A DNA stretch of 22,997 nt, taken from positions 1-22,997 of the forward strand of contig CAAFNG010000414.1 in assembly GCA_900764225.1 (NCBI GenBank). The letters run 5' to 3'. The translations under genes were made by a program, and so were the position numbers. This document shows, piece after piece, positions 16,011 through 22,955 of the stretch; position 1 is the first letter of the stretch; each line of letters begins with the position of its first letter. The DNA is from Lachnospiraceae bacterium. GTDB taxonomy: Bacteria > Bacillota > Clostridia > Lachnospirales > Lachnospiraceae. The notes beneath the pieces were generated by a model. That model was not told the origin of the DNA, made no database searches, and saw nothing but the letters and a program-made list of their open reading frames with translations.

Positions 16011-17450
16011 TTAGAATTTTTTCCATGTTTCCCGAAGGAAAAGAATCAGGATCGGGAAAAGCTCCAGTCGTCCTGCCAGCATGTCAAAAGAAAGAATAAG
16101 CTTGGACAGCGGAGAGAAAATCCCGAAATTTCCGGTAGGACCGATCAGCGAAAGACCAGGACCTACGTTATTCAGTGTGGTTGCCACTGCGGTAAAGTTT
16201 GTTACAAGGTCAAATTCATCAAAGCTGATGATAAAGATTGATACAGCCATGATCATAAGATACACGATCATGTAAATATTGGTGGCACGCATAACCTCGT
16301 GAGAAACTGCCTTGCCGTCCATTTTGATCTTTTTGACTGCGTTGGGATGCAGATAAAGATGCAGTTCTTTTCGGACAGATTTTGCAAGAAGCAGAAGACG
16401 GGAAATCTTGATTCCACCGCCTGTACTTCCGGCGCAGGCTCCACAGAAAGTAAGCAGTATCAGAATCGTCCGCGACACAGCAGGCCACTGGTTGTAATCT
16501 GTGGTAGCATATCCTGTTGTTGTGATGATAGAACCCACCTGGAAAAAGCTCTGTTGAAGTGCTTCCCATACATTGTTGAACAGATGACGCACATTGAAGG
16601 TGATCATCAGCGCGGAAGCAATGATAACAATAAAATAACAGCGGACTTCTTCGGACTTCAGTGCCTGTGAAAACTTTTTTGTAAGGAGCAGAAAGTAGAC
16701 ATTAAAGTTGACACCGAACAGGATCATAAATACTGTGATCACAATCTGTATATATAAGCTGTAGCTTCCCATACTGTCTGCCTTGATGCCAAAGCCGCCG
16801 GTTCCTGCAGTACCAAAGGCTGCACAGAGACTGTCATAAAGAGGCATGCCGCCAAGAAGCAGAAGTATGATCAGAACAACAGTCAGGGCAATGTAAATCT
16901 TATAGAGAATTTTTGCAGTCGCCTGAACTTTCGGCAGCAACTTACCTACAGAAGGACCTGGACTCTCTGCTTTCATAAGGTTCATGTGATAACCGCCTGC
17001 CAGCGGCAACAGTGTCAGGATAAATACCAGAACTCCCATACCACCGATCCAGTGGGAAAAACACCTCCAGATATTAATACAGTAAGGCATTTGTGAGGGA
17101 TCGGAGAGAATACTGGAACCGGTGGTGGTAAATCCGGAAACAATCTCAAAAAAAGCATCAATAGGGTTGGGTATAGCTTTGCTGAGCACAAAAGGTACAG
17201 CACCTACAATACTGAGGACGATCCAGCTGAGTGCTGTTGTTACAAGACCCTCACGTGCATAAAAAGCTTTTCTTGTGGGTTTGCGGCTGACCAGCGGAAC
17301 GCCGACAGCCAGACATGCCAGTATTGTGATCAGAAAAGCGATGCCGGCTTTTTCACGGTAGATCAGAGCTGTGATTCCGGGAAGCAGCATACATACAGCT
17401 TCTACGTTCATGATCCATCCCAGTATATAAACAATAATCGAATAATTCAT
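16011..17450 (-). CDS. trkH: Potassium uptake channel subunit TrkH
   Basis: A 479-residue polytopic protein of the TrkH/KtrB family that conducts K+ across the membrane. All four selectivity-filter loops are visible: GFTTTGSSIL, FGTAGTGGFGIK, SIITTTGYATT and TTLNNVGPGL. GACAGSTGGGIKISR is the conserved segment after the third pore loop. AGAGG lies 9 nt before the ATG. It is 15 nt downstream of trkA on the same strand, so gate and pore are co-expressed. It ends close to the 15916-15959 terminator. Confidence 0.96.
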   Translation of the reverse strand: MNYSIIVYILGWIMNVEAVCMLLPGITALIYREKAGIAFLITILACLAVGVPLVSRKPTRKAFYAREGLVTTALSWIVLSIVGAVPFVLSKAIPNPIDAFFEIVSGFTTTGSSILSDPSQMPYCINIWRCFSHWIGGMGVLVFILTLLPLAGGYHMNLMKAESPGPSVGKLLPKVQATAKILYKIYIALTVVLIILLLLGGMPLYDSLCAAFGTAGTGGFGIKADSMGSYSLYIQIVITVFMILFGVNFNVYFLLLTKKFSQALKSEEVRCYFIVIIASALMITFNVRHLFNNVWEALQQSFFQVGSIITTTGYATTDYNQWPAVSRTILILLTFCGACAGSTGGGIKISRLLLLAKSVRKELHLYLHPNAVKKIKMDGKAVSHEVMRATNIYMIVYLMIMAVSIFIISFDEFDLVTNFTAVATTLNNVGPGLSLIGPTGNFGIFSPLSKLILSFDMLAGRLELFPILILFLRETWKKF

Positions 17451-17465
17451 TTTTCGGTACCTCTT

Positions 17466-18821
17466 CTACGCAAGAATATCTGTGATGTCACGGAGGCCTT
17501 TGTGTGTAGTAACAATGATAACAGTGTCACCGACCTGAATGGTATCCTGACCACTGGGGATGCGGATACGACCGTTACGATTAAGGCAGCCGACCAGAAG
17601 ATTTTTGCGGAGATGCAGGTCTGTAAGAGGAATATCTGTCACCTGGGATTCTTCGCGAATGGCGAATTCCAGGGCTTCTGCGTTTCCGTCCAGTATATGA
17701 TAAAGAGTCTCCACATTGCTTCCGATGCTGTTTTGTGTGGCACGAACATACTGCAGGATATAATCAGCAGTGATGTTCTTGGGATAAATAATGCTTCCGA
17801 TATCAAGCGTATCAATGACATCATCGAATTCCAGACGGTTGACCTTGGCAACCAGTTTGGCATCGGAGATGCTTTTGGCAAAAAGGGCAAGGAAAACATT
17901 CTCCTCATCCAGATTGGTAAGGGTGACAAAGGATTCGGATTCTGTAAGCCCTTCTTCAAGAAGAAGAGAACGGTTCGTTCCGTCACCGTTGATAATAGTT
18001 GCTTCAGGAAGCAGCTCGCTTAAATGCTCACAGCGTTCTTTGTTCTGCTCGATGATTTTGACACCGATCTTCATATCAAGAAGTGCAAGGGTAAGATAAT
18101 AGGAAATGGTTCCACCACCTACGATGATGCAGTTCTTGACCTGATTGGTCTTAAGGCCGATCTTGCGGAAAAAGCTTGCTGCATTCAGCGGGGAAGCCAG
18201 GATGGAAACCATATCACCGTTGTGGATGATGTGATCACCGCCGGGAATGGATACATTGTCAGGACTCTCGATAGCGCAGACAAGGATATCGCTGCGGAAA
18301 GTGTCAGAGACCTGGGATACGCTCATTCCGTCCAGTTTAAATTCCGGAAGAACTTTGAATTTAAGAAGTTCTACACGGCCACGTGCAAAGGTGTCGATCT
18401 TGATTGCTGATGGAAAACGGAGAAGCCTTGAGATTTCCTGTGCAGCGGCAAGCTCCGGGTTAATGATCATGGTAACGCCAAGACGTTCTTTGATGAAGCC
18501 GATTTCTTTTCCATAAATTGGGTTTCGGACACGGGCGATAGTCTGACAGTGGTTGGCCTTCTGTGCGATCAGGCAGCAGAGAAGGTTCAGTTCGTCAGAT
18601 GCAGTTACTGCGATCAGGATATCCGCAGTGTCAACGCCTGCCTCCATTAAAGTATTGATGCTGGCACCATTACCGACGATACCCATAGCGTCGATATTTT
18701 CACAGAGGTCGTTGATCTTGTCGGCAACAGTGTCGACGAGAGTGATATCAATATCCTCTGCCTGAAGCTGCTCTGCAAGGTTTCTGCCAACTTTGCCACA
18801 GCCTACAATAATTACCTGCAT
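17466..18821 (-). CDS. trkA: Trk potassium system regulatory subunit TrkA
   Basis: A 451-residue cytoplasmic gating protein with two RCK halves. The first Rossmann domain starts MQVIIVGCGKVGRNL (GxGxxG) with TrkA-C at about 140-220. The second starts NCIIVGGGTISYYL (230-243) with TrkA-C at about 375-451. These bind NAD(H)/ATP and control the TrkH pore. The start at 18821 has GGAGG a few bases upstream; an open frame extends further, to 19010, but its added residues look non-coding and lie in the promoter. It is the first gene of the trkA-trkH operon. Confidence 0.96.
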   Translation of the reverse strand: MQVIIVGCGKVGRNLAEQLQAEDIDITLVDTVADKINDLCENIDAMGIVGNGASINTLMEAGVDTADILIAVTASDELNLLCCLIAQKANHCQTIARVRNPIYGKEIGFIKERLGVTMIINPELAAAQEISRLLRFPSAIKIDTFARGRVELLKFKVLPEFKLDGMSVSQVSDTFRSDILVCAIESPDNVSIPGGDHIIHNGDMVSILASPLNAASFFRKIGLKTNQVKNCIIVGGGTISYYLTLALLDMKIGVKIIEQNKERCEHLSELLPEATIINGDGTNRSLLLEEGLTESESFVTLTNLDEENVFLALFAKSISDAKLVAKVNRLEFDDVIDTLDIGSIIYPKNITADYILQYVRATQNSIGSNVETLYHILDGNAEALEFAIREESQVTDIPLTDLHLRKNLLVGCLNRNGRIRIPSGQDTIQVGDTVIIVTTHKGLRDITDILA

Positions 18822-18897
18822 AATTTCCTCCTTCAATAGCCGGTCATGGCTACAATCATAAGTAAAAGTGCCTATCAATGCAAAAATAGGCAAGGAT

Positions 18898-18926
18898 ATT
18901 ATAGCACTGTAAACAGAATTTTTAAA
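18898..18926 (-). promoter_or_regulatory. trkA promoter with 5' hairpin
   Basis: On the minus strand TTTAAA (18926-18921) and TATAAT (18903-18898) have a 17-bp spacer. The mRNA would begin near 18891, directly at a hairpin formed by GCCTAT and ATAGGC (18870-18891), which may protect the 5' end. The leader of about 70 nt is too short for the known c-di-AMP (ydaO) riboswitch. Confidence 0.6.
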
Positions 18927-19066
18927 CAGTAATATTTTCAGGTATTTATAGAAAAAAGTGATGGAATGATAACGATTTATAACAGAAAGTATGAAACTGG
19001 AGTTTTTCACAACTTAAAAAACTAATCATAAAATATAGCGTGATCATAAATGAAAGGATTTCAACT

Positions 19067-19339
19067 ATGGATCGATTTCAGATGAATCGTTCAGGAGGCC
19101 GTCCATATAATTATACCTGTGGCATGAATGGTGTGGCACGCAGCTGTCAGAAATCCGACAGCAAAGCGAGCACAAATAAGGAAATGTATTCCCATCTTAA
19201 ACATCTGATCCCCGCCATGGCGTATGTGCCATATCAGGAATTTGAACCAACTTTTGAACTGCGTAAAGCATTACAGCTGGGTACGATCTTTCCAACGCTT
19301 TGTAAGCCGTTCTGTGGTAGGAGAGGAGGGTGTCGATGA
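19067..19339 (+). CDS. cotJA: Spore coat protein CotJA
   Basis: A 90-residue protein with the CotJA signature in its C-terminal half: AMAYVPYQEFEPTFE then KALQLGTIFPTLCKPFCG. CotJ proteins are made in the mother cell and join the inner coat. ATG 19067 has AAAGGA about 8 nt upstream. The upstream gap holds CATAAAT (19045-19051) and CATA-like hexamers that could belong to a sigma-E promoter, but I cannot fix one with confidence. The end overlaps cotJB (ATGA). Confidence 0.88.
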   Translation: MDRFQMNRSGGRPYNYTCGMNGVARSCQKSDSKASTNKEMYSHLKHLIPAMAYVPYQEFEPTFELRKALQLGTIFPTLCKPFCGRRGGCR

Positions 19340-19617
19340 TGGCAGAAAACAAAATCTCAAAAAAAGAACTTCTGCAGTCTATTGATCAGGTAAGCTTTGC
19401 AATCGACGATCTGCTGCTTTTTCTGGACACTCATCCATGTGAAAAAAGAGCATTGGATTATTATGGTGAGCTTTCATTAAGGAGAAATGAGCTGCTTGAA
19501 AAATACGCCGGGCTTTATGGTCCACTGACAATAGACACAGGTAATGACAGCTGTCTGAATTCCTGGCAATGGATGGAACAGCCATTTCCGTGGGAACAGG
19601 AAGGAGGATGTAGATAA
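19336..19617 (+). CDS. cotJB: Spore coat protein CotJB
   Basis: A 93-residue protein with the CotJB pattern: LLQSIDQVSFAIDDLLLFLDTHP, Tyr-rich middle, KYAGLYGPLTID and the closing WQWMEQPFPWE. GAGGAGG (about 19323-19329) lies 6 nt before ATG 19336; ATG 19339 is also possible. The start overlaps the cotJA stop, so the two are coupled. CotJB normally works with CotJA and CotJC in the coat. Confidence 0.92.
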   Translation: MMAENKISKKELLQSIDQVSFAIDDLLLFLDTHPCEKRALDYYGELSLRRNELLEKYAGLYGPLTIDTGNDSCLNSWQWMEQPFPWEQEGGCR

Positions 19618-19620
19618 GTT

Positions 19621-19851
19621 ATGTGGAATTATGAAAAAAGGCTTCAGTATCCTGTAAATATCAAAACTCCGAATGCAAAGCTGGCACAGTTTATCATGAG
19701 CCAGTATGGTGGCCCGGATGGCGAGATCGGAGCATCCATGCGTTATCTTTCGCAGAGATTTACCATGCCAAACCGTATGGCTACAGCTGTTCTGAATGAT
19801 ATTGGAACAGAAGAACTGGCACATGGATGTTATCATTATGTATTTTCCTGA
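19621..19851 (+). pseudogene. cotJC: cotJC 5' part, interrupted by mobile element
   Basis: The first 68 residues are clear CotJC, a manganese-catalase-like coat protein normally about 190-220 residues: start MWNYEKRLQYPV, then QYGGPDGE (E35) and IGTEELAH (E65, H68). E35, E65 and H68 correspond to three of the Mn catalase ligands. Straight after H68 the family's usual continuation (LEMI and on) is lost and the frame ends as GCYHYVFS. The remaining two ligands would be in the missing part. The tail overlaps the convergent serine recombinase gene. The break is therefore a mobile-element junction rather than a point mutation. The gene may be restored by excision, or may simply be dead; the other half is outside the contig. 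Confidence 0.9.
19822..19838. other. Probable attachment-site junction in cotJC
   Basis: CotJC coding similarity stops at the CAT codon 19822-19824, and the recombinase stop codon is at 19836-19838. The crossover must lie in or just beside this stretch (cacatggatgttatca). The exact core cannot be set without the other junction or an uninterrupted cotJC. Confidence 0.7.
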
Positions 19852-21407
19852 ATTTTTGGGAAGATATCAAGCAGGAATGTGATTTTATCTCCTTCCAGGA
19901 AAGCGTTTTTCGTATCCTTTGTGTACAGAACTTTATCAATCAGCTCTCTCAGAATCCTGTTTCTGGTAGGGATATCAAGATCCCAGTAATGCGCAAGAAG
20001 ATCTTCGCAGCGAGGAATAAAGGAAGAACGCTGTTCAAGAAGGAGACGATCACGCTCAAGCTCTTCCTGTAACTGCTCGATTGCGGCAGAACAGGATTCC
20101 AGGGCGGCAGCAGTTGCCTTTGAACGCTCCAGGAATATTTCTGTACTGTATATACCTTGTTCAAGAAGATCATACTGTTTCAGTTTCTGATCGTTTAATT
20201 TTTTTATTTCCGCATGCTTTTCTGCAATAAGAATTTCTTTAGAAGAAATCATATCATTAGTGTCCGATTCGGACACATCTCCATTAAGTTTATAACCGTC
20301 AACAAGCTCACGTAAACCATCCAGCAGAGATTCTTCCACAAGAGATAACTTACTGCTGACTGTAGGACAGGACGTATAAGGACACAATAAAGTATCTTCC
20401 TGCCCACTTTTCTGGTAAGGGCGGCGTACCATGGCGCGACCACATTTGCTGCAGTATACGATACCGGCCAGAGGGTTTTTGACTGTATTACGTACACCGA
20501 CAGGCCGGGGAGGGTTTTTCTTTCGGATATGTTGAGCAGCATTATATAATTCCTCAGATATTATTGCAGGATGTCGCCCCGGGCATAATAAATAATCTTT
20601 TGCAAGCGGACGGGAGCGGGTGATCACTCCATCTTTAACGGATTTAACCGTTTTTCGGGCGTTCCATCGAACCATACCAATGTACACAGGATTGCTTAAC
20701 ATTTTTGATAGACTGGCAACAGTCCAGGGCTTTTTGTACATAGTTGCAACGCCGGTATCATTTAACTTCCGGACGATCTTGGCCATGCCGATTTGCTCAC
20801 AGCCATATCCGGCATACCAGGAGAAGATCATTTTAACAACTTCCGCCTGCTCAGGTACCGGTTCAAGAGTCCAACCCTTTTCGCGCTGCAGTTTCACACG
20901 CTTGTATCCGTAAGGCGGTTTGTTGCCACAATACTTTCCTTCCTTTACAGAAGAGATTCTGCCTGCGTTTAGGCGGCGTTTAATAGTTTTGTATTCACGG
21001 CGGCTCATGAACAGACCAAACTCAAAATACTCTTCATCAAACTCATTATTCGGATCATAAGTTTTTGAAGGCGTAATGATCATAGTATCAGAATACTGGA
21101 AAGCCCTGGAAACAACACCCTGGTCAATAGTATCACCCCTGGCCAGACGTTCTACTTCAACAACAAGTACACCATCCCACATGCCGGATTCAACTTCATG
21201 AAGAACCTGTTGCATAACAGGTCTGGCAGAAATTGTCTCGCCGGAAACAATCTCTTTATAAATTGCGCCTACATTATAGCCGCGTTTTTTAGCAAGATCC
21301 AACAGGATTCGCTCATGGCGTGCAAGAGTTTCGCCTTCGCCCCTGGCTTCAGCTTCCCGATCAGCACGGGACTTACGCAGGTAGATACATACATTTAAAA
21401 GTTCCAT
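19836..21407 (-). CDS. Large serine recombinase
   Basis: A 523-residue site-specific recombinase. The resolvase domain (about 1-150) has the catalytic serine S13 in YLRKSRADRE and the VEVERLARGDTIDQG segment (83-97). The recombinase domain (about 160-285) includes KPPYGYKR and MLSNPVYIGMVRW. A zinc ribbon uses C319, C322, C342 and C347 (YCSKCG, LCPYTSC), and a coiled coil spans about 385-460, as in large phage-type serine integrases. GAGGTG precedes ATG 21407; an extended frame to 21524 lacks support. The gene ends about 12 bp from the cotJC junction, so it very likely moves this element. Excision in this family usually needs a directionality factor; none is visible here. Confidence 0.95.
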   Translation of the reverse strand: MELLNVCIYLRKSRADREAEARGEGETLARHERILLDLAKKRGYNVGAIYKEIVSGETISARPVMQQVLHEVESGMWDGVLVVEVERLARGDTIDQGVVSRAFQYSDTMIITPSKTYDPNNEFDEEYFEFGLFMSRREYKTIKRRLNAGRISSVKEGKYCGNKPPYGYKRVKLQREKGWTLEPVPEQAEVVKMIFSWYAGYGCEQIGMAKIVRKLNDTGVATMYKKPWTVASLSKMLSNPVYIGMVRWNARKTVKSVKDGVITRSRPLAKDYLLCPGRHPAIISEELYNAAQHIRKKNPPRPVGVRNTVKNPLAGIVYCSKCGRAMVRRPYQKSGQEDTLLCPYTSCPTVSSKLSLVEESLLDGLRELVDGYKLNGDVSESDTNDMISSKEILIAEKHAEIKKLNDQKLKQYDLLEQGIYSTEIFLERSKATAAALESCSAAIEQLQEELERDRLLLEQRSSFIPRCEDLLAHYWDLDIPTRNRILRELIDKVLYTKDTKNAFLEGDKITFLLDIFPKIQENT

Positions 21408-21472
21408 AATATCACCTCGGTTTAAAATATGAAAAAATAGGTACAAAAATAACGACCACACAAACGTTCTGA

Positions 21473-21501
21473 TTGCGGGACCGCTCCGAAGATGATACAA
21501 T
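21473..21501 (+). promoter_or_regulatory. Promoter of small RNA 1
   Basis: TTGCGG (21473-21478) and TACAAT (21496-21501) with a 17-bp spacer, pointing away from and opposite to the recombinase gene. Confidence 0.5.
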
Positions 21502-21531
21502 ATTTTTGCGAAATTGAGTAGCATCTTCGGA
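21485..21531. repeat. Inverted repeat over recombinase leader / RNA 1 promoter
   Basis: TCCGAAGATG (21485-21494) and CATCTTCGGA (21522-21531) match perfectly. Near-perfect extension on both sides brings the arms to about 16 bp. The -10 of RNA 1 lies between them. It could be a repressor operator or a hairpin in the recombinase leader. Confidence 0.6.
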
Positions 21532-21577
21532 AGCTACGTGCCGGTTCAGTGTTGGTAGCACTGGACCGGTTTTTTGT
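21508..21577 (+). ncRNA. Predicted small RNA 1, antisense to recombinase leader
   Basis: From the promoter at 21473-21501 a transcript of about 70 nt is expected. It folds into GTAGC/GCTAC (21518-21537) with a UUCG loop, then a strong terminator: arms 21541-21551 and 21559-21569 (one G-U pair), followed by six T's. No open frame with a ribosome binding site is seen. It runs opposite to the region upstream of the recombinase start, so it may control that gene in cis. It matches no family I can name. Confidence 0.5.
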
Positions 21578-21584
21578 TTTGAAC

Positions 21585-21613
21585 TTGACAAATTGTTTAG
21601 AGCATAGTATTAT
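21585..21613 (+). promoter_or_regulatory. Strong promoter of small RNA 2
   Basis: TTGACA (21585-21590) and TATTAT (21608-21613) with exactly 17 bp between. The -10 is part of an inverted repeat, TATTATGCA (21608-21616) and TGCATAATA (21654-21662), a possible operator. Confidence 0.7.
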
Positions 21614-21619
21614 GCAATT

Positions 21620-21763
21620 AAGCCAATAAAAAAGATCATAGAATCTTAAAGGCTGCATAATATTATGAAGAACACAGAACCATAAGTGTTCTGGAAATAA
21701 TTTTAAAGAGAAAAGTCAGTAATGTTTTTGGTGCTTACCAGAAAAGGTTTACTGGCTTTTTTC
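21620..21763 (+). ncRNA. Predicted structured small RNA 2
   Basis: A transcript of about 145 nt is bounded by the consensus promoter at 21585-21613 and a terminator (AGTCAGTAA 21714-21722 with TTACTGGCT 21749-21757, then six T's). Inside are AGCC/GGCT (21621-21654) enclosing AAGAT/ATCTT, and AGAACAC/GTGTTCT (21669-21692). Only five- and six-codon open frames without binding sites occur, so it is probably non-coding. Its end overlaps the stop codon of the SIR2 gene, so it is antisense to the 3' end of that mRNA; the hairpin likely terminates both strands. Confidence 0.5.
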
Positions 21764-22955
21764 TATTGTAAAATTTTCTATGAAATCTAAGTACATGACA
21801 CATCTCTTGAAATTCGTTGACTTCATGGCTGCATCTCGATCTATTTCCCAAATAGCAATACAAGTATTTCTTATTTCTTCCGCAGATAACACGCGAATAT
21901 TTTTTAATAATACTCCGGATTTCTTGTTAGAGTCATTGATATATTCTATGGCTTTCAATAAAGCACTGTAGTTAGAAAAAACGGGAACGTTTTTTAATGT
22001 TTTTTCAATGTTTTTAGAAATAATTTTTTCTATTGAATTATGCTTGTCAATGTACGCTTTCAATTTAGAAGCATCTGTCGGGGGCGCAGAAGCGGTTTTT
22101 ACGTATTTGAAAACTGGAAAAAGTCGAGTGCAAGGAATTGATTTAAAGCGATCAATACACATTGAATCCGAATTAAAATGCTGATTATCAAATAAAATAT
22201 CTTCAAAAATTAGATCATCATTAAATAAACCGTAACCAAATTTATTTAGGATATTTTCTTTATAACCAATCGCAATCGCTAAGGGCTTAGAAGATAAATC
22301 AATGTTGTTCAAATCGTCTATTCCAACAATGACAGATTCGGCTTGCGAAGAAGCAATGCTTGTATCAACAATATTTTTTATCACACGACGGGTTTCGCGA
22401 ACTCTTAAAGGAGATATGCCGGGAGTGATGCGATTAAGAATATCGTATATCAAGCCAAAATTGTCAGTGCATATTTCGGTTATAGGAATTTCGGCACCTT
22501 CTGAAGTGGTAATAGTTCGCTGGATTTCTATTAAATTATCTTCTCCCTTTTTATAGCTTACAAAAATGAAATGCTCTCGAATATTTTTCAATTGTTCTTT
22601 GGACAAGCAACCCAAAAAATCTACAATGATATTTTGAATGTTTTCATCTGTGAATGAATATCCCAAAAATATAATTGGTGATTCAGCAAATAATGTGAGC
22701 ATTTTGGCAATAATAAGTTTTCTAGACTTATTGAATTTTTCATAGTCCTGTTCAGTAATTATAATGGATTCAGCATCATTTGCCGAGCCATGAATTTTAT
22801 ATATTTCTGCAATGTTATAGCTATCAGCACTAAAGAGATCGCTTTGATTCACAAAAACGGTATAATCATCTGGAAAGATTTCTCTTTCAAGAAATAAATC
22901 ATAGTTAGTCGTCATAACAGCAGAAATTTTTGTTTTTAAAGACTTGAGTTTAGAT
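21749..22955 (-). CDS. SIR2-domain protein, N-terminus missing
   Basis: About 401 residues, cut at the N-terminus by the contig end. The visible start carries SIR2-like motifs: VMTTNYDLFLE (N about 17), EIYKIHGSAND (H about 55) and PIIFLGYSFTDENI (93-106). This combination is typical of the SIR2_2 type found in anti-phage proteins, which consume NAD+ and stop growth. The C-terminal ~220 residues I do not recognise; in such systems this part often senses infection. The open frame appears to begin at 22984 with MGSEMCIRDR, but those ten residues are translated Nextera adapter. Low GC compared with neighbours suggests recent transfer. A role in general SIR2-type signalling other than defence cannot be excluded. 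Confidence 0.82.

Larger units (their letters stand above)
19825..22955. mobile_element. Serine-recombinase intervening element in cotJC (left part)
   Basis: About 3.1 kb of an element that starts inside cotJC and runs off the contig. It holds a large serine recombinase next to the junction, two predicted small RNAs, and a SIR2-domain gene. The cargo (21600-22955) is visibly richer in A and T than the core genes. The layout, with recombinase at the edge and a sporulation gene as target, resembles skin-type elements known from sigK and other spore genes. The right border and total size are unknown. Confidence 0.8.

Noticed and set aside
18822..18897. c-di-AMP (ydaO) riboswitch before trkA
   Set aside because: The leader is only about 70 nt with two small stems, too short for that class.
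18940..19066. A precise sigma-E promoter for cotJA
   Set aside because: CATAAAT at 19045-19051 is suggestive, but the transcription start would fall in the ribosome binding site and the -35 spacing is poor, so no exact promoter is called.
21585..21763. Retron non-coding RNA paired with a SIR2 effector
   Set aside because: Retron-SIR2 systems exist, but no reverse transcriptase is visible and no a1/a2 retron layout is clear; the contig end prevents a final answer.
61..22955. CRISPR array, tRNA, rRNA or insertion sequence
   Set aside because: No spaced direct repeats of CRISPR length, no cloverleaf or rRNA signature and no transposase were seen.
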